Source: Victivallaceae bacterium
GTDB taxonomy: Bacteria > Verrucomicrobiota > Lentisphaeria > Victivallales > Victivallaceae
Direction of reading: 5' to 3'
NCBI GenBank assembly: GCA_021647315.1
Contig: JAKIUY010000016.1
Coordinates: forward strand, 1-54,425
DNA length: 54,425 nucleotides
Below the pieces are notes generated by a model. It worked only from the letters and a program-made list of their open reading frames with translations, was not told the origin of the DNA and did not search any database. The translations under genes were made by a program, and so were the position numbers. This document shows, piece by piece, positions 34,284-43,908 of the stretch (position 1 is its first letter; each line of letters begins with the position of its first letter).

Positions 34284-36260
34284 ATGAAATCACCTTTTGT
34301 TATATTGACAGCTTTTACTGAAAATGAAAAATATGAATTTCACCAACTGGAAAAGTTTCCGGTGACGCTGGGGCGTGGTTATGAGGCTGATGTCTGTATT
34401 GATGCGGTTTCGGTGTCACGACTTCATTTGCGGTTTGCACTTAACAGTGCTAAGCAGCTGATGATTGAAAATCTGAGTACAACCAGTGGCACCTATTATA
34501 AAGGCATGAAAATTGACGAATTAATGTTGACTCCGGGTGTTTACAGCATTAATCTCGGCAGAACTGAACTTGCGTTCGAACTGCTTGAACGGGATGATTT
34601 GCAGGATGATGACCAGGCCTGGTTTTACCTGCCGGACAGTAATAATCAGTTTGATGGCAAATTCACTGAAAGTGAGATTATGCAGATGATCGAACATGGT
34701 AAAATTGGCAAAAATACCCTGTTGCGCCATCAGCGGAAAATATTTAAAGCAGCAGGTATTGAGCACTATTTGAATGGTGCTCCCGGGAATGATGAAGTTA
34801 TTGGGGATAATGCTGAAGGTGAAATCATCTGTCCGCATTGCTGGTGGCGTTTTAATTATGAAAACCTGCTTTATATCGCTGAAAATCCAGCGCTGACCGG
34901 TGATCCGATATTGGGTGAAGACGCAGGGGCACGTTTTACCCCGTCCAGTTTTAATGTCAGAGGGCAGGCGCTTGATTCACTGGGAACCGTTGCGGCCCGA
35001 CATGCATGTCCCAATTGTCACCTTTACCTGCCTGAAGTGGTATTGCAGAAAAACAGTGATGAAGTTGTAATTTCAGTTGTCGGTCCGCCAAGTTCAGGAA
35101 AGTCTTTTTTGCTGACCTCCATGATGTGGGAGTTACGGAACACTCTTGGTTCTGACTTCGGTTACAGCATTAGTGATGCTGACCCGGTATGCAATAAAAT
35201 ATTGATTGAATATGAAGATATCTTTTTTTCAAACAACGATCAGAATGCGATAGTCACTTTACGCAAAACTGAAGAGCAGGGCGAGTTGTACAATGAAGTT
35301 AAACTTGATGAGAATTATTTTCAGTTACCGACACCGTTTTTCTTTAATGTTAAAGCACTTGGTCATACACGACGCAATCGGTTGGCTAAAGATAAGACCT
35401 TTGTGCTATATGATAACGCGGGAGAAAGTTTTCAGCCGGGGAAAGATATAACTCTCAACCTTTCAACTCGTCACTTGGCTCATTCCGACATCATTTTCTT
35501 TCTCTTCGATCCGCTTCAGGATCCTCGGATCAGAAAAACTCTGCTGGGCAACGCGGACAGAAAAATTGCCGGAGCCGATCATGTCTGCCGTCAGGATATT
35601 TATATTTCAGAACTGGTCAATCGTTTGAGAAAAAATAACACCTCATACAAAAACCTTTTTGAGAAGACATTGGTTATTACGGTTCCGAAATTTGATGCCT
35701 GGCAAGAGCTGTTAACCTGTGACGTACCTGAGACGCCATGGCGGCCGGGTCCCCACGGGATTGCCGAACTTGATTACGGGGTTATATGTTCTGTCTCACT
35801 TGGAGTACGGAATTTTATTGAACGATTCAATCCAGCGGTAGTTCATAACGCAGAAGCATTTTTTGCTAATGTTATCTATATACCGGTCAGTGCTATTGGC
35901 AAAAACAGCTCGTTACAAACAGTAGGCAATGGGGTCGGGGTGAAAGTTTCGGATATTGATCCCTATTGGATTACCGTGCCGTTTCTCCATACCATGATGG
36001 AACAGGGGTTGCTTGACTGTCATGAAGTTGAATCAGCGGGCAGTTATGAAAAAGTGGTGTCAGTCGCGCATGACGGAAAATTCTGTACCGCTTTTGGCGG
36101 GAAAAATTATACCCTGTCTAAATTTTACCTGAAGCGGGTATTAACCTGTCCGGAAACAGGTAAGCGTTTTATGATAACCGCCCCCAAAGAGGGTATCAAG
36201 GAAAAGAGACCAGCGGTCGACGATGAGATAGGCAGTTTGTTGGATGAATTTGCAGGTTGA
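34284..36260 (+). CDS. FHA-GYF-like-zinc ribbon-GTPase (DO-GTPase2-like)
   Basis: 658 residues. Order: FHA domain, residues 1-100 (LGRGYEADV, SVSRLHLRF), which reads phosphothreonine; a GYF_2-like unit, about 112-165 (AWFYLPDSNNQFDGKF, IGKNTLL); a split zinc ribbon (CPHC near 183, CPNC near 243); and from about 260 a P-loop GTPase with Walker A GPPSSGKS (near 270), a DNAGES G3-like site (near 377) and PKFD as the G4-like specificity motif (near 467). The G domain most resembles the double-GTPase family that accompanies GAP1 proteins in predicted conflict systems. It lacks a membrane segment and should act in the cytoplasm as the switch of the locus. Confidence 0.72.
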   Translation: MKSPFVILTAFTENEKYEFHQLEKFPVTLGRGYEADVCIDAVSVSRLHLRFALNSAKQLMIENLSTTSGTYYKGMKIDELMLTPGVYSINLGRTELAFELLERDDLQDDDQAWFYLPDSNNQFDGKFTESEIMQMIEHGKIGKNTLLRHQRKIFKAAGIEHYLNGAPGNDEVIGDNAEGEIICPHCWWRFNYENLLYIAENPALTGDPILGEDAGARFTPSSFNVRGQALDSLGTVAARHACPNCHLYLPEVVLQKNSDEVVISVVGPPSSGKSFLLTSMMWELRNTLGSDFGYSISDADPVCNKILIEYEDIFFSNNDQNAIVTLRKTEEQGELYNEVKLDENYFQLPTPFFFNVKALGHTRRNRLAKDKTFVLYDNAGESFQPGKDITLNLSTRHLAHSDIIFFLFDPLQDPRIRKTLLGNADRKIAGADHVCRQDIYISELVNRLRKNNTSYKNLFEKTLVITVPKFDAWQELLTCDVPETPWRPGPHGIAELDYGVICSVSLGVRNFIERFNPAVVHNAEAFFANVIYIPVSAIGKNSSLQTVGNGVGVKVSDIDPYWITVPFLHTMMEQGLLDCHEVESAGSYEKVVSVAHDGKFCTAFGGKNYTLSKFYLKRVLTCPETGKRFMITAPKEGIKEKRPAVDDEIGSLLDEFAG

Positions 36261-36372
36261 CTGGCTTGGGAACTGGCTACGGTTGAGACATCCCTGCGGA
36301 ATGAATATATTGGAAACAATATTTTTATATGTAACACGCATCACACAACACATTTTAACAAGGTTTTTAACC

Positions 36373-38517
36373 ATGGCTGGAGAATTGGTCTACACATCGG
36401 TGCCGAAAGGTTTGAATAAAGGCGAGAGCGGTTTTTGCGTCGTGGCTCGTTCTGCCTCTATTCCGCCTATATTGTTGAACCGGCTGGCGGCACTGTCCGG
36501 TTATAAGGAAATGATCAGTGCTATTGATCCGCGGGCTAATGATAATCCGGTTAATTTTGCCAATACGCTTATTGATTGCGGCAATGAACAATTCACGGTT
36601 ATTTCCCGGGTCGGATTTGCCGGACTTGACTATACCGGACGCTCAAATAAAATTGCTGACCATCTGATTTTAACTGAAGATGAGGTTGCCAGTGCCGGTC
36701 CTGGAGAATTACTGGCAATTCAGGAACTGTTTTATACTAGTTGGAACAAGCCTCCGCTCTTATTACCGGAAAACGCCAAACTGATTCCACAAAAACCGAT
36801 AGCTGTAACCAATGCGGATTATTGGGAAAGAATCACTGGCAAGAGTGACTGGGCGGAACACCTGATTGAACTTTCCAGACGCAATCCGGACAAGCCGATT
36901 TATATTATTACCCGACTTGGAGTGGATAACCTGGCTCTGGTCAGGGAAGCTCTGCGTTTACTGCCGATCCATGAACAATGGCAATATACTTTTTCCACCT
37001 ACTGTTCGTCCAATATTCGCGGAATTAATTACCGCTGGCGTTTTATCTATCCTGGAACCGATATTTATGATAAGATAAAAAAACGTTCAAATGCCATAAA
37101 GTTTGACCTGAGTAAGCTACCGGATGAACTTTACAGTGCCGGACTGAATTCAGCTGAAAGTACCGCACCCGGTAAACCATTGCGTATAAGTGCGTCAATG
37201 GCGACAATTGTGCCGGAACGATATAGATTTGAACCTAATGCTAAGCAAGTTAATGAACAGCCTCACAGATTAACAAAAAAATGGCAGCTAATCACTATGG
37301 TTGTCGTATGCATAGCGGTGTTGCTGATTGTTTTGCTACTCTATGTTTTTTTCGGTAAGCAGGATACTGCTGCAATCAAACCGATGCCTGGAAACAGCTT
37401 GAAGCCACTTGTACCGGATGTTGCAGTTAAACCGCCGGTACAGAACGGTGCTGCTACGACAACCGAAAGTGAACAGTTGAAGCGGGAAACAGTAGTCGAT
37501 ATTCCATTGCTGATTGTTCTGGATAAAAATGAACGAGCTGAAGTAAAACTTCGGACACCACTGCACCAGACAGTTAAACAGGCTTTGACCGGCGCCTATA
37601 AGACATCATTAACAATTGAGTTGCAGTTTATCATGAAACAGCAAGCAGTGAAAATGCTGGCCGGGAAACATGACGTTGAATTTAACCATCAGCAAGTGAC
37701 TGGCAGCAGTTCAATTGTGTTGAACGATGAAGAGGCACTTAAAGCCGCGATAAATGATTTGGCTGACACTATTGATAGCAGCGCATTTATCAAGCACATC
37801 GGGGGCGAAACGAACAGTATACTGATGAGTAAAATTAAATCCTGCTTGGCAAAGCCGTCCAGCAGCGGTAATAAAAATTTTTATGAGAACAGTGCGGAAT
37901 ACCTGCTTGGCGAGCTTGTTCCTGAGTTTAGGCAACGCTACATGGCGTTTGATATTGAGCGTGCTGGAATATTGAACAATAAACGAAAATTGCAGCGTAA
38001 GATCACAACTGCAAAAACAGTGGTGAGTAAATACAGTGCTGAGCTTAGAGACAGCGGTATGGAACTGAACAGGAAACGGGCGATCACTCATAATCTTAAC
38101 CGTGCAATGAAAACAGTTACATACCTGCAGAATCAACGTAAACAATTAGTTGCCAGTTTAAAAAGGCTGGAGCTGCCTGATAATTTGATGGCTTATCGTG
38201 AGGCGTTATTGCGGGCATTTTTTTGTTTCGGTAAAAACTACATGGCGGATGCCGAGAAGATCATCGGCTATAACCAGTCTACTGCAGATGCTAAACATCT
38301 TAAAATGATGATAAAAAAAACTAACATAGCTCAACAGTTAAGTTATGAAAATGAATTTAAAGCAGAGCTTGATGACTACGTTTACCGTCGAACTATGCAG
38401 CAAATAATCAGTGATGCTCAGACACAGCTTGAAAAACTGCGGATGAGGCTCGAATATAACCGCCCCAAAAGACTTTTTAAATTAATAATTGAGGATAATA
38501 ATAATGAAAAACCGTGA
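36373..38517 (+). CDS. GAP1-N2-like protein with membrane anchor
   Basis: 714 residues from the ATG at 36373 (AAGG upstream); longer starts would run through the end of the GTPase gene. The N-terminal about 200 residues (VYTSVPKGLNKGESGFCVVA, LAALSGYKEM, RVGFAGLDYTGRSNKIADH) have the hallmarks of the GTPase-associated protein 1 domain, type N2. One membrane segment (LITMVVVCIAVLLIVLLLYV) lies near 306-328, then about 390 residues, helical and coiled-coil. It follows the GTPase gene by 112 bp. In the family this domain is always linked to a GTPase and is thought to regulate it; here it would join the GTPase to the membrane. Confidence 0.75.
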   Translation: MAGELVYTSVPKGLNKGESGFCVVARSASIPPILLNRLAALSGYKEMISAIDPRANDNPVNFANTLIDCGNEQFTVISRVGFAGLDYTGRSNKIADHLILTEDEVASAGPGELLAIQELFYTSWNKPPLLLPENAKLIPQKPIAVTNADYWERITGKSDWAEHLIELSRRNPDKPIYIITRLGVDNLALVREALRLLPIHEQWQYTFSTYCSSNIRGINYRWRFIYPGTDIYDKIKKRSNAIKFDLSKLPDELYSAGLNSAESTAPGKPLRISASMATIVPERYRFEPNAKQVNEQPHRLTKKWQLITMVVVCIAVLLIVLLLYVFFGKQDTAAIKPMPGNSLKPLVPDVAVKPPVQNGAATTTESEQLKRETVVDIPLLIVLDKNERAEVKLRTPLHQTVKQALTGAYKTSLTIELQFIMKQQAVKMLAGKHDVEFNHQQVTGSSSIVLNDEEALKAAINDLADTIDSSAFIKHIGGETNSILMSKIKSCLAKPSSSGNKNFYENSAEYLLGELVPEFRQRYMAFDIERAGILNNKRKLQRKITTAKTVVSKYSAELRDSGMELNRKRAITHNLNRAMKTVTYLQNQRKQLVASLKRLELPDNLMAYREALLRAFFCFGKNYMADAEKIIGYNQSTADAKHLKMMIKKTNIAQQLSYENEFKAELDDYVYRRTMQQIISDAQTQLEKLRMRLEYNRPKRLFKLIIEDNNNEKP

Positions 38518-39382
38518 TTTACAACTGGACTGGAGTTCTTCGGATATTGAATGCCGCTTCGCATTGAAAGGCGGAAAATTTACTGCCCCCGGTGCTTTGC
38601 TGCCGTTCATGCTGGGACTTATTTTCGCCACCTGTTTTCTCGGCATTGTCTATTTTTTATACCGGCAGGATTGGCATATTGGCAAAATGTTCTTTGAACG
38701 CGGCCCGGTGCCATTCCCGATTGTTCTGCTGGCTGGTTGGTGTCTTGGTTTTATCTGGGTTAAACGGCGCAAACAGCTCTTTCAGGAACAGTCACTGAAA
38801 ATTGTGGTGGTTCCTTCAGATCCAGCCTATGCTATTACCCCTGATACCACCTCAACTGTGCTTGATACTATTTATGAAACGGTTGATTCACCGCGTCATT
38901 TTATTCTTTTCAATCGGATTGAAAATGCCCTGGCTAACTTGAAAAATATGGGGCGGATCGGTGATGTCGATGACGTCCTGAAATCACAGTCGGAAAATGA
39001 TGAAAATGTCACCGAGTCAAGTTATACTCAGATCAAGGGGTTTATCTGGGCCATCCCGGTGCTCGGATTTATCGGAACGGTAATGGGGTTGTCAGATGCT
39101 ATCGGCAGTTTTGGCTCAATCTTGCAGAACAGTACTGAATTCAGTCAAATTAAAGGTGGTTTACAGACGGTTACCGGCGGTCTGGCAACTGCTTTTGATA
39201 CTACGTTTATCGCTTTGGTCGCCGCCCTGTTTATTCAGATTTTAATCAACTGGACGAAACAGAAAGATGAAGCTCTGCTGGATGAATGTACCGAATACTG
39301 CATGCGTAATGTTATTGCCAGATTGCGGCTTCAACCTCCCGAGGCACCGGTCAGAGTAAAGGAGGATAAATCCGTTGACTAG
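38504..39382 (+). CDS. MotA/TolQ/ExbB proton-channel protein
   Basis: 292 residues, starting at 38504 with GAGG 9 bp upstream and overlapping the GAP1 gene by 14 bp. Four membrane segments: 31-53, 69-86, 179-202 and 226-250. Segments 3 and 4 carry the family signature (AIPVLGFIGTVMGLSDAIG and TGGLATAFDTTFIALVAALF), with Thr233/Thr234 at the place of the channel-lining Thr. Such proteins form pentameric rings around TolR/ExbD/MotB/ZorB dimers and turn ion flow into motion. The overlapping downstream gene is the natural TolR-like partner. Confidence 0.88.
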   Translation: MKNRDLQLDWSSSDIECRFALKGGKFTAPGALLPFMLGLIFATCFLGIVYFLYRQDWHIGKMFFERGPVPFPIVLLAGWCLGFIWVKRRKQLFQEQSLKIVVVPSDPAYAITPDTTSTVLDTIYETVDSPRHFILFNRIENALANLKNMGRIGDVDDVLKSQSENDENVTESSYTQIKGFIWAIPVLGFIGTVMGLSDAIGSFGSILQNSTEFSQIKGGLQTVTGGLATAFDTTFIALVAALFIQILINWTKQKDEALLDECTEYCMRNVIARLRLQPPEAPVRVKEDKSVD

Positions 39383-40208
39383 AAGAGGTAATGGCGATGG
39401 GAGTCCACTCTCACTGTTTTCATTTCAGGATATCATTACCGGGGTCACCGGTATTATGATTTTTATCCTGTTGCTGCTGGCGATTAATATCCCGGAAAAG
39501 GTTGTCTCTGCTACCCCGAAAAAACCGGTCAATAAAAAACGTCAACGGATGCTGGAAGAGTACAATGAGGTTACCGACAGACTTAAAACAGTCAGAATCT
39601 CATATTTGAAAGTCAAAAATGAACTGGCGGTTTTCCGGCGTTATGATCGCGATAAGCTCCAGCAGCAGATTGCGGACAGTGAACTTGCGCTTGCCACCCG
39701 CAAATTGGAAGCGAAGGCATTACATGATAAGATCAAACAGCTTCAAGCTAAGTTGCCGGGTGAAACTGCCCAGACCAAAGCATGGTTGATGCAAATTATT
39801 GAACTGAAAAAACGTTATGAAGAACTTAAGGAAAAGCTTGAAAAGCAACAGGATTTTAACCGGGTGGAGTTTATTCCGTCAAATGACGCCGAGGGCAAGC
39901 AACCGATTTTTGTGCAACTTTCTGACCGGAAAATTGCGGTTAAGACCTTCGGTGGCAATTCACAGGTCTATTTCTGGCCTAATGATGATAAAGGTTTTAA
40001 TAAATTTAAGCAATTTGCCGAAACCAGGGATAATAAGCTGGAATATTTTTGTTTCCTGATCAAGCCGAGTGCAACCAAAATTATCTACCGTCGTCCCTTT
40101 CTTTGTCTGACTAAACAACCTTTTGTCGCTCGGATAAAAAAACAGTTTGAAGTTGGGCTCGAACCGCTGGCGGAAGAAAAAAATGCAGTGTATGAAAGTA
40201 ATGATTAA
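39375..40208 (+). CDS. TolR/ExbD-like protein 2 of the GTPase locus
   Basis: 277 residues from a TTG start, supported by GGAGG at 39361-39365 with 9-bp spacing; it overlaps the channel gene by 8 bp. A single membrane segment ([19 protein letters not shown]) begins with Asp19, matching Asp19 of the protein at 29146. A coiled coil (about 60-155) and a C-terminal domain ([18 protein letters not shown]) follow. The likely partner of the ExbB-like ring. The two TolR-like genes bracket the locus and may form a heteromer. Confidence 0.7.
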   Translation: MTRRGNGDGSPLSLFSFQDIITGVTGIMIFILLLLAINIPEKVVSATPKKPVNKKRQRMLEEYNEVTDRLKTVRISYLKVKNELAVFRRYDRDKLQQQIADSELALATRKLEAKALHDKIKQLQAKLPGETAQTKAWLMQIIELKKRYEELKEKLEKQQDFNRVEFIPSNDAEGKQPIFVQLSDRKIAVKTFGGNSQVYFWPNDDKGFNKFKQFAETRDNKLEYFCFLIKPSATKIIYRRPFLCLTKQPFVARIKKQFEVGLEPLAEEKNAVYESND

Positions 40209-40224
40209 AACAGGGAGATTAGTT

Positions 40225-42561
40225 ATGCATGAGGAACAATTGGAAAAACAGCTGGAACAATATTTCGGTTTTGATACATTTCTTGATGGTCAACGTGAGG
40301 CGATAGAGGATATTCTCGGCGGCAATGATGTGTGTCTGGTAATGCCGACTGGAGCCGGGAAAAGCCTTTGCTATCAGTTTCCGGCTTTAATCAGGCCAGG
40401 TTACGCATTGGTGATCTCGCCATTGATCTCTCTGATGAAAGATCAGGTCGATGCGTTACAGAAAAAAAATATTCCGGCAGCCTTTGTCAATAGTACGATG
40501 ACTTACACCGAACAGTATGCGGTATTTGATCAAGTCAGGGCAGGGCAGATTAAACTGCTTTATGTGGCGCCTGAACGGTTTTACGCAGCGGCTTTTGACC
40601 GCCTGTTACAGAGTAATCCGCCACAGGCATTAGTGATTGATGAGGCGCATTGTATCAGTCAATGGGGACATGACTTCCGGCCTTCTTACGCTAAACTGGG
40701 TGAGTTTATTGCTAACTACTCAATCCCGCAGGTCTGTGCCTTTACTGCCACTGCGACTGATATTGTCAGACAGGATATTGTGACGCTGCTGGGTCGCGAG
40801 GATATGGAAATTCTGGTACGGGGATTTAAGCGACCGAATTTGGCTTTTAAGGTTGAACGTTGCAGTGGTGGTGCTGATAAGGATACGGTTGTCAGAGATC
40901 GTATTAATAAAGGGCAGCCGACAATTATTTATGCATCGACGCGGAAATCGGTTGATGCTCTGGTGGATAAATTTGGTATTCCCGGTTATCATGCCGGCAT
41001 GAGCCTGGAGGAACGTCATGCCATCCAGGATGATTTTATGAATGGCAAGTGTGCGGTTCTGGTCGCGACCAATGCTTTCGGCATGGGAATTGACCGGGCT
41101 GATATACGTTCGGTCATTCACTATAATATTCCCGGTAGTCTTGAAGCCTATTATCAGGAGGCTGGACGTGCCGGACGTGATGGCGAAAACGCTGAATGTG
41201 TACTGCTGTTTTCATTTTCCGATCGTTACACTCAGGAATTTCTGATTGATCTGAATAATCCTGAAGAGAAATTGGTCCGGGAGGTTTTTGAATTGCTGGT
41301 GACTTTATCGAATAACGGCACTGTAAATATTGAAATGACCGCAGCCGAAATGGTGTCACGACTTGATGATTGTAAAAGTGACGGTCAGATCTATACGGTG
41401 ATGCATATTCTGGAAAAACAGGGCATTATCACTCGTGGCAATTCCGGTGAAAATGAATTTATCCTCCATGTTGACGATGATTTAGAGCAGCTTATGACCC
41501 AGCATCAAGAGCAACGAACCCAACGTTCATTGTTTATCACCAATATAATCCGGAAATTCGGTAAAAATTTAATCGCCGGCGTCCGTGTTACTGTTCCGCA
41601 GTTGGTGGATATTGTTCAACTGAGTGAAGAACAGATCAAGCGCGTCATGCCTGCACTGCGAAAGAGTGGAGTACTTAAATACAAATCACCGTTCCGGGGG
41701 CGTGCAGTGCAATTGGTTAAGACCGAACGGCAGGTGTTGAACGATATTGATTTTTCTGGTTTAACCAAAAAGCATGACTATGAAATTGCCCGGCTTGACC
41801 GTGTGATAAAATACGCTGAAACCAATAATTGCCGACAAAATTTTATTATTACCTATTTTGGTGAAAGTGAAGCTGGCTGGCGTTGTGAAAGCTGTGATTG
41901 CTGCCTGGGAAGCGATAAAATTATGCGTCTGCTTGATGAACAGGAGCAGGCAATCGCATTAAGCGCATTGGCAGCGATTGCCGACATGCCGGGGCGTTTT
42001 GGCCGCGGCCGCTGGACTGAAATTCTTGGCGGTAGCCATTCAGCTGTCGCCGCTGCGTCCCACCTAGGCAATATGCAGGCTTTTGGAGCTTTGCAGCAAC
42101 TTAAGAAGAATCGTATTTCCCGTTTGCTCAGGGCATTGGAAGAGGCAGGCTTTTTGAGCAGAATTGAAAATTATGAGTATCCCTGCCTGGATGTTTCATC
42201 AGCTGGCCTAACGCTCCTGTCGACACGGGATATGACGATATCATTGCCTTTGGACGATCAACCTTTGATGTCGCCCCAGCGTAGAACCAGTCAGCGCCAG
42301 CCAGCGTTATTTGATGAAGAACTTAATGCTAACCATGATCTCTATGAAAAGCTCCGTGGAATTCGTAATGAAATGGCGCAACGCCGTCAACAACCGGCAT
42401 TTACGATATTTTCCAATGCTGTATTATCCAGATTGGCGGAAGCAGCACCGGTTACCCGGACGGAAGCCGAGACTCTCAAAGGTATTGGTCCAAAAAACAG
42501 TAGCAGACTACCGGCTTTTCTTGATGCAATCAAGGCTTGGCGCGATGAAACTCTGGGATAG
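40225..42561 (+). CDS. recQ: RecQ ATP-dependent DNA helicase
   Basis: 778 residues from the ATG at 40225, with GGAG 8 bp upstream; a longer frame that would overlap the previous gene is rejected. Motifs: Walker A TGAGKS (Lys46), DEAH (139-142), helicase motif [12 protein letters not shown], the RQC zinc site (CRQNF...CESCDCC) and a C-terminal HRDC domain. RecQ unwinds forks, D-loops and G-quadruplexes during recombination repair. It begins 16 bp after the second TolR-like gene on the same strand, so it is probably co-transcribed with the GTPase locus, either as a passenger or as a functional partner. Confidence 0.95.
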   Translation: MHEEQLEKQLEQYFGFDTFLDGQREAIEDILGGNDVCLVMPTGAGKSLCYQFPALIRPGYALVISPLISLMKDQVDALQKKNIPAAFVNSTMTYTEQYAVFDQVRAGQIKLLYVAPERFYAAAFDRLLQSNPPQALVIDEAHCISQWGHDFRPSYAKLGEFIANYSIPQVCAFTATATDIVRQDIVTLLGREDMEILVRGFKRPNLAFKVERCSGGADKDTVVRDRINKGQPTIIYASTRKSVDALVDKFGIPGYHAGMSLEERHAIQDDFMNGKCAVLVATNAFGMGIDRADIRSVIHYNIPGSLEAYYQEAGRAGRDGENAECVLLFSFSDRYTQEFLIDLNNPEEKLVREVFELLVTLSNNGTVNIEMTAAEMVSRLDDCKSDGQIYTVMHILEKQGIITRGNSGENEFILHVDDDLEQLMTQHQEQRTQRSLFITNIIRKFGKNLIAGVRVTVPQLVDIVQLSEEQIKRVMPALRKSGVLKYKSPFRGRAVQLVKTERQVLNDIDFSGLTKKHDYEIARLDRVIKYAETNNCRQNFIITYFGESEAGWRCESCDCCLGSDKIMRLLDEQEQAIALSALAAIADMPGRFGRGRWTEILGGSHSAVAAASHLGNMQAFGALQQLKKNRISRLLRALEEAGFLSRIENYEYPCLDVSSAGLTLLSTRDMTISLPLDDQPLMSPQRRTSQRQPALFDEELNANHDLYEKLRGIRNEMAQRRQQPAFTIFSNAVLSRLAEAAPVTRTEAETLKGIGPKNSSRLPAFLDAIKAWRDETLG

Positions 42562-43228
42562 CACAACCTGGAGTTTCGTGCCTGTTTTAACAATGTGGGA
42601 GCGACATCCCTGTCGCGAATGTTCGCAGTCGGGAGGCTGCTCCTACCTCGATGCTTTGCAAATAAAGACAACGCTTTAATATTTTTTTCACAGTCATCCC
42701 ATAGGATTTTAAAAAACGAAAAATAGGGTATATTGATAATAAGACGTGCTAACCACAAAAAAAGATGCATATTAGTAGTTTTTAAGAGTTATGGGATGGT
42801 AGTGATTTGTTTTTATTCATTGTATTTACTGTGACCTAAAATAACTTATATAAGTAGTGTCTGAACAGAAATGAAATAATCGGCGTTTTCGTTCAGGCAC
42901 TAAAGTAGATAAAGAATCACCGGAAGAGCTACAATGAGTGCGACATTGGTAGAACATCCACCTGCATTCAATTTTGCCAGCTCGTGGGATGGGTATCACT
43001 TAATTTAATTTTCAATGTAAAGTTTTTCTATTTTTTTATATGTGAGATTGCAGAGGATGATTTTGAACTGTAGATTAAGACCATTAGTCACAAAGTCTTG
43101 TCATTTCTTGGATACTTGCGTGAAACGACAGACGAAGTAACAGTTGAGGTTTTACTTCCGCTTCCGTAGCGACTTGAAGCGGAGTTTGAAGCGGCATCTG
43201 CTTTCAGGCACTACTTATGGAGATAGAC
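42562..43228. other. Gap after recQ with palindromes and repeat B
   Basis: No gene supported. Near 42597 GGGAGCGACATCCCTGTCGC and GTCGGGAGGCTGCTCCTA form a stem (GCGACA/TGTCGC) with outer pairing to CTCCTA, of the type often found in REP clusters. Repeat B copy 2 lies at 43087-43213, right before recO. Confidence 0.55.
43087..43213 (+). repeat. Repeat family B, copy 2
   Basis: Matches 331-488 with the order CACAAAGTCTTGTCATTTC, GATACTTG, CGAAGTAACAGTT, CCGCTTCCGTAGC, GGAGTTTGAAGCGGCATCTG and TTCAGGCAC. It ends within 16 bp of the chosen recO start. Confidence 0.6.
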
Positions 43229-43864
43229 GTGATAGAAACTGAATTTATAGTACTGAAAAAACTGCCCTACAAAGAGACAAGCTTAATTATTCATGGGCTT
43301 AGTCCTGAATTCGGCAGGCTTGACCTGATGGCCAGGGGCGCGTTAAAAAACTCATCTGGTAAGTTTCCTGTTATTGATCTGTTTCAGGAACTTAAAGTTG
43401 AATTTAAAAACAGTAAGAATAGCTCACTGCATACTATTTATGAAGCGGAACTTATCAAAGAACATAGTGCTATAGCACTCGATTTGGACTGTTTTGTCGG
43501 TGGTATGAAAATAAGTACGCTAATACTGAAAAACTCTCATCCCGGCATTCCAGCACCATTGACTTATGCAGCCTTGATTAATGCCATCAGAAATCTGGCA
43601 GGAGAAACGCCAATGGGGAAACGCTGGAGTTTTGAACAAAGTCTTGCGGCACTCAAGGCGGTTCACCTGCATGAAAACGGGTTACTGCCGGAACATTTCA
43701 GTGAGGCGGAGTCATTGAATAAGCAACAGGCTGATTTTATCACTAAACTGTTGAAAAATGCTATTGCAGGCAATGTGATGCCGGAGTGTACCGCTGGTTA
43801 CTGGACTAAACTGGATAACTGGCTGTCCGCGCTTTACGAATACCATAACCTTAATATAAACTGA
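43229..43864 (+). CDS. recO: DNA repair protein RecO
   Basis: 211 residues from a GTG start at 43229, which has GGAG 6 bp before it and gives the usual RecO opening VIETEFIVLKKLPYKET. An ATG at 43217 would add 4 residues. The N-terminal OB fold (LIIHGLSPEFGRLDLMARGA) and the helical C-terminal part fit RecO, which loads RecA together with RecR and RecF. The four-cysteine zinc motif that many RecO proteins carry is absent. The next gene, cysE, begins 44 bp downstream. Confidence 0.82.
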   Translation: MIETEFIVLKKLPYKETSLIIHGLSPEFGRLDLMARGALKNSSGKFPVIDLFQELKVEFKNSKNSSLHTIYEAELIKEHSAIALDLDCFVGGMKISTLILKNSHPGIPAPLTYAALINAIRNLAGETPMGKRWSFEQSLAALKAVHLHENGLLPEHFSEAESLNKQQADFITKLLKNAIAGNVMPECTAGYWTKLDNWLSALYEYHNLNIN

Positions 43865-43908
43865 AACCTGCCCGAATGGGTATAACATGATATTTACGAG
43901 GTCTTTTT

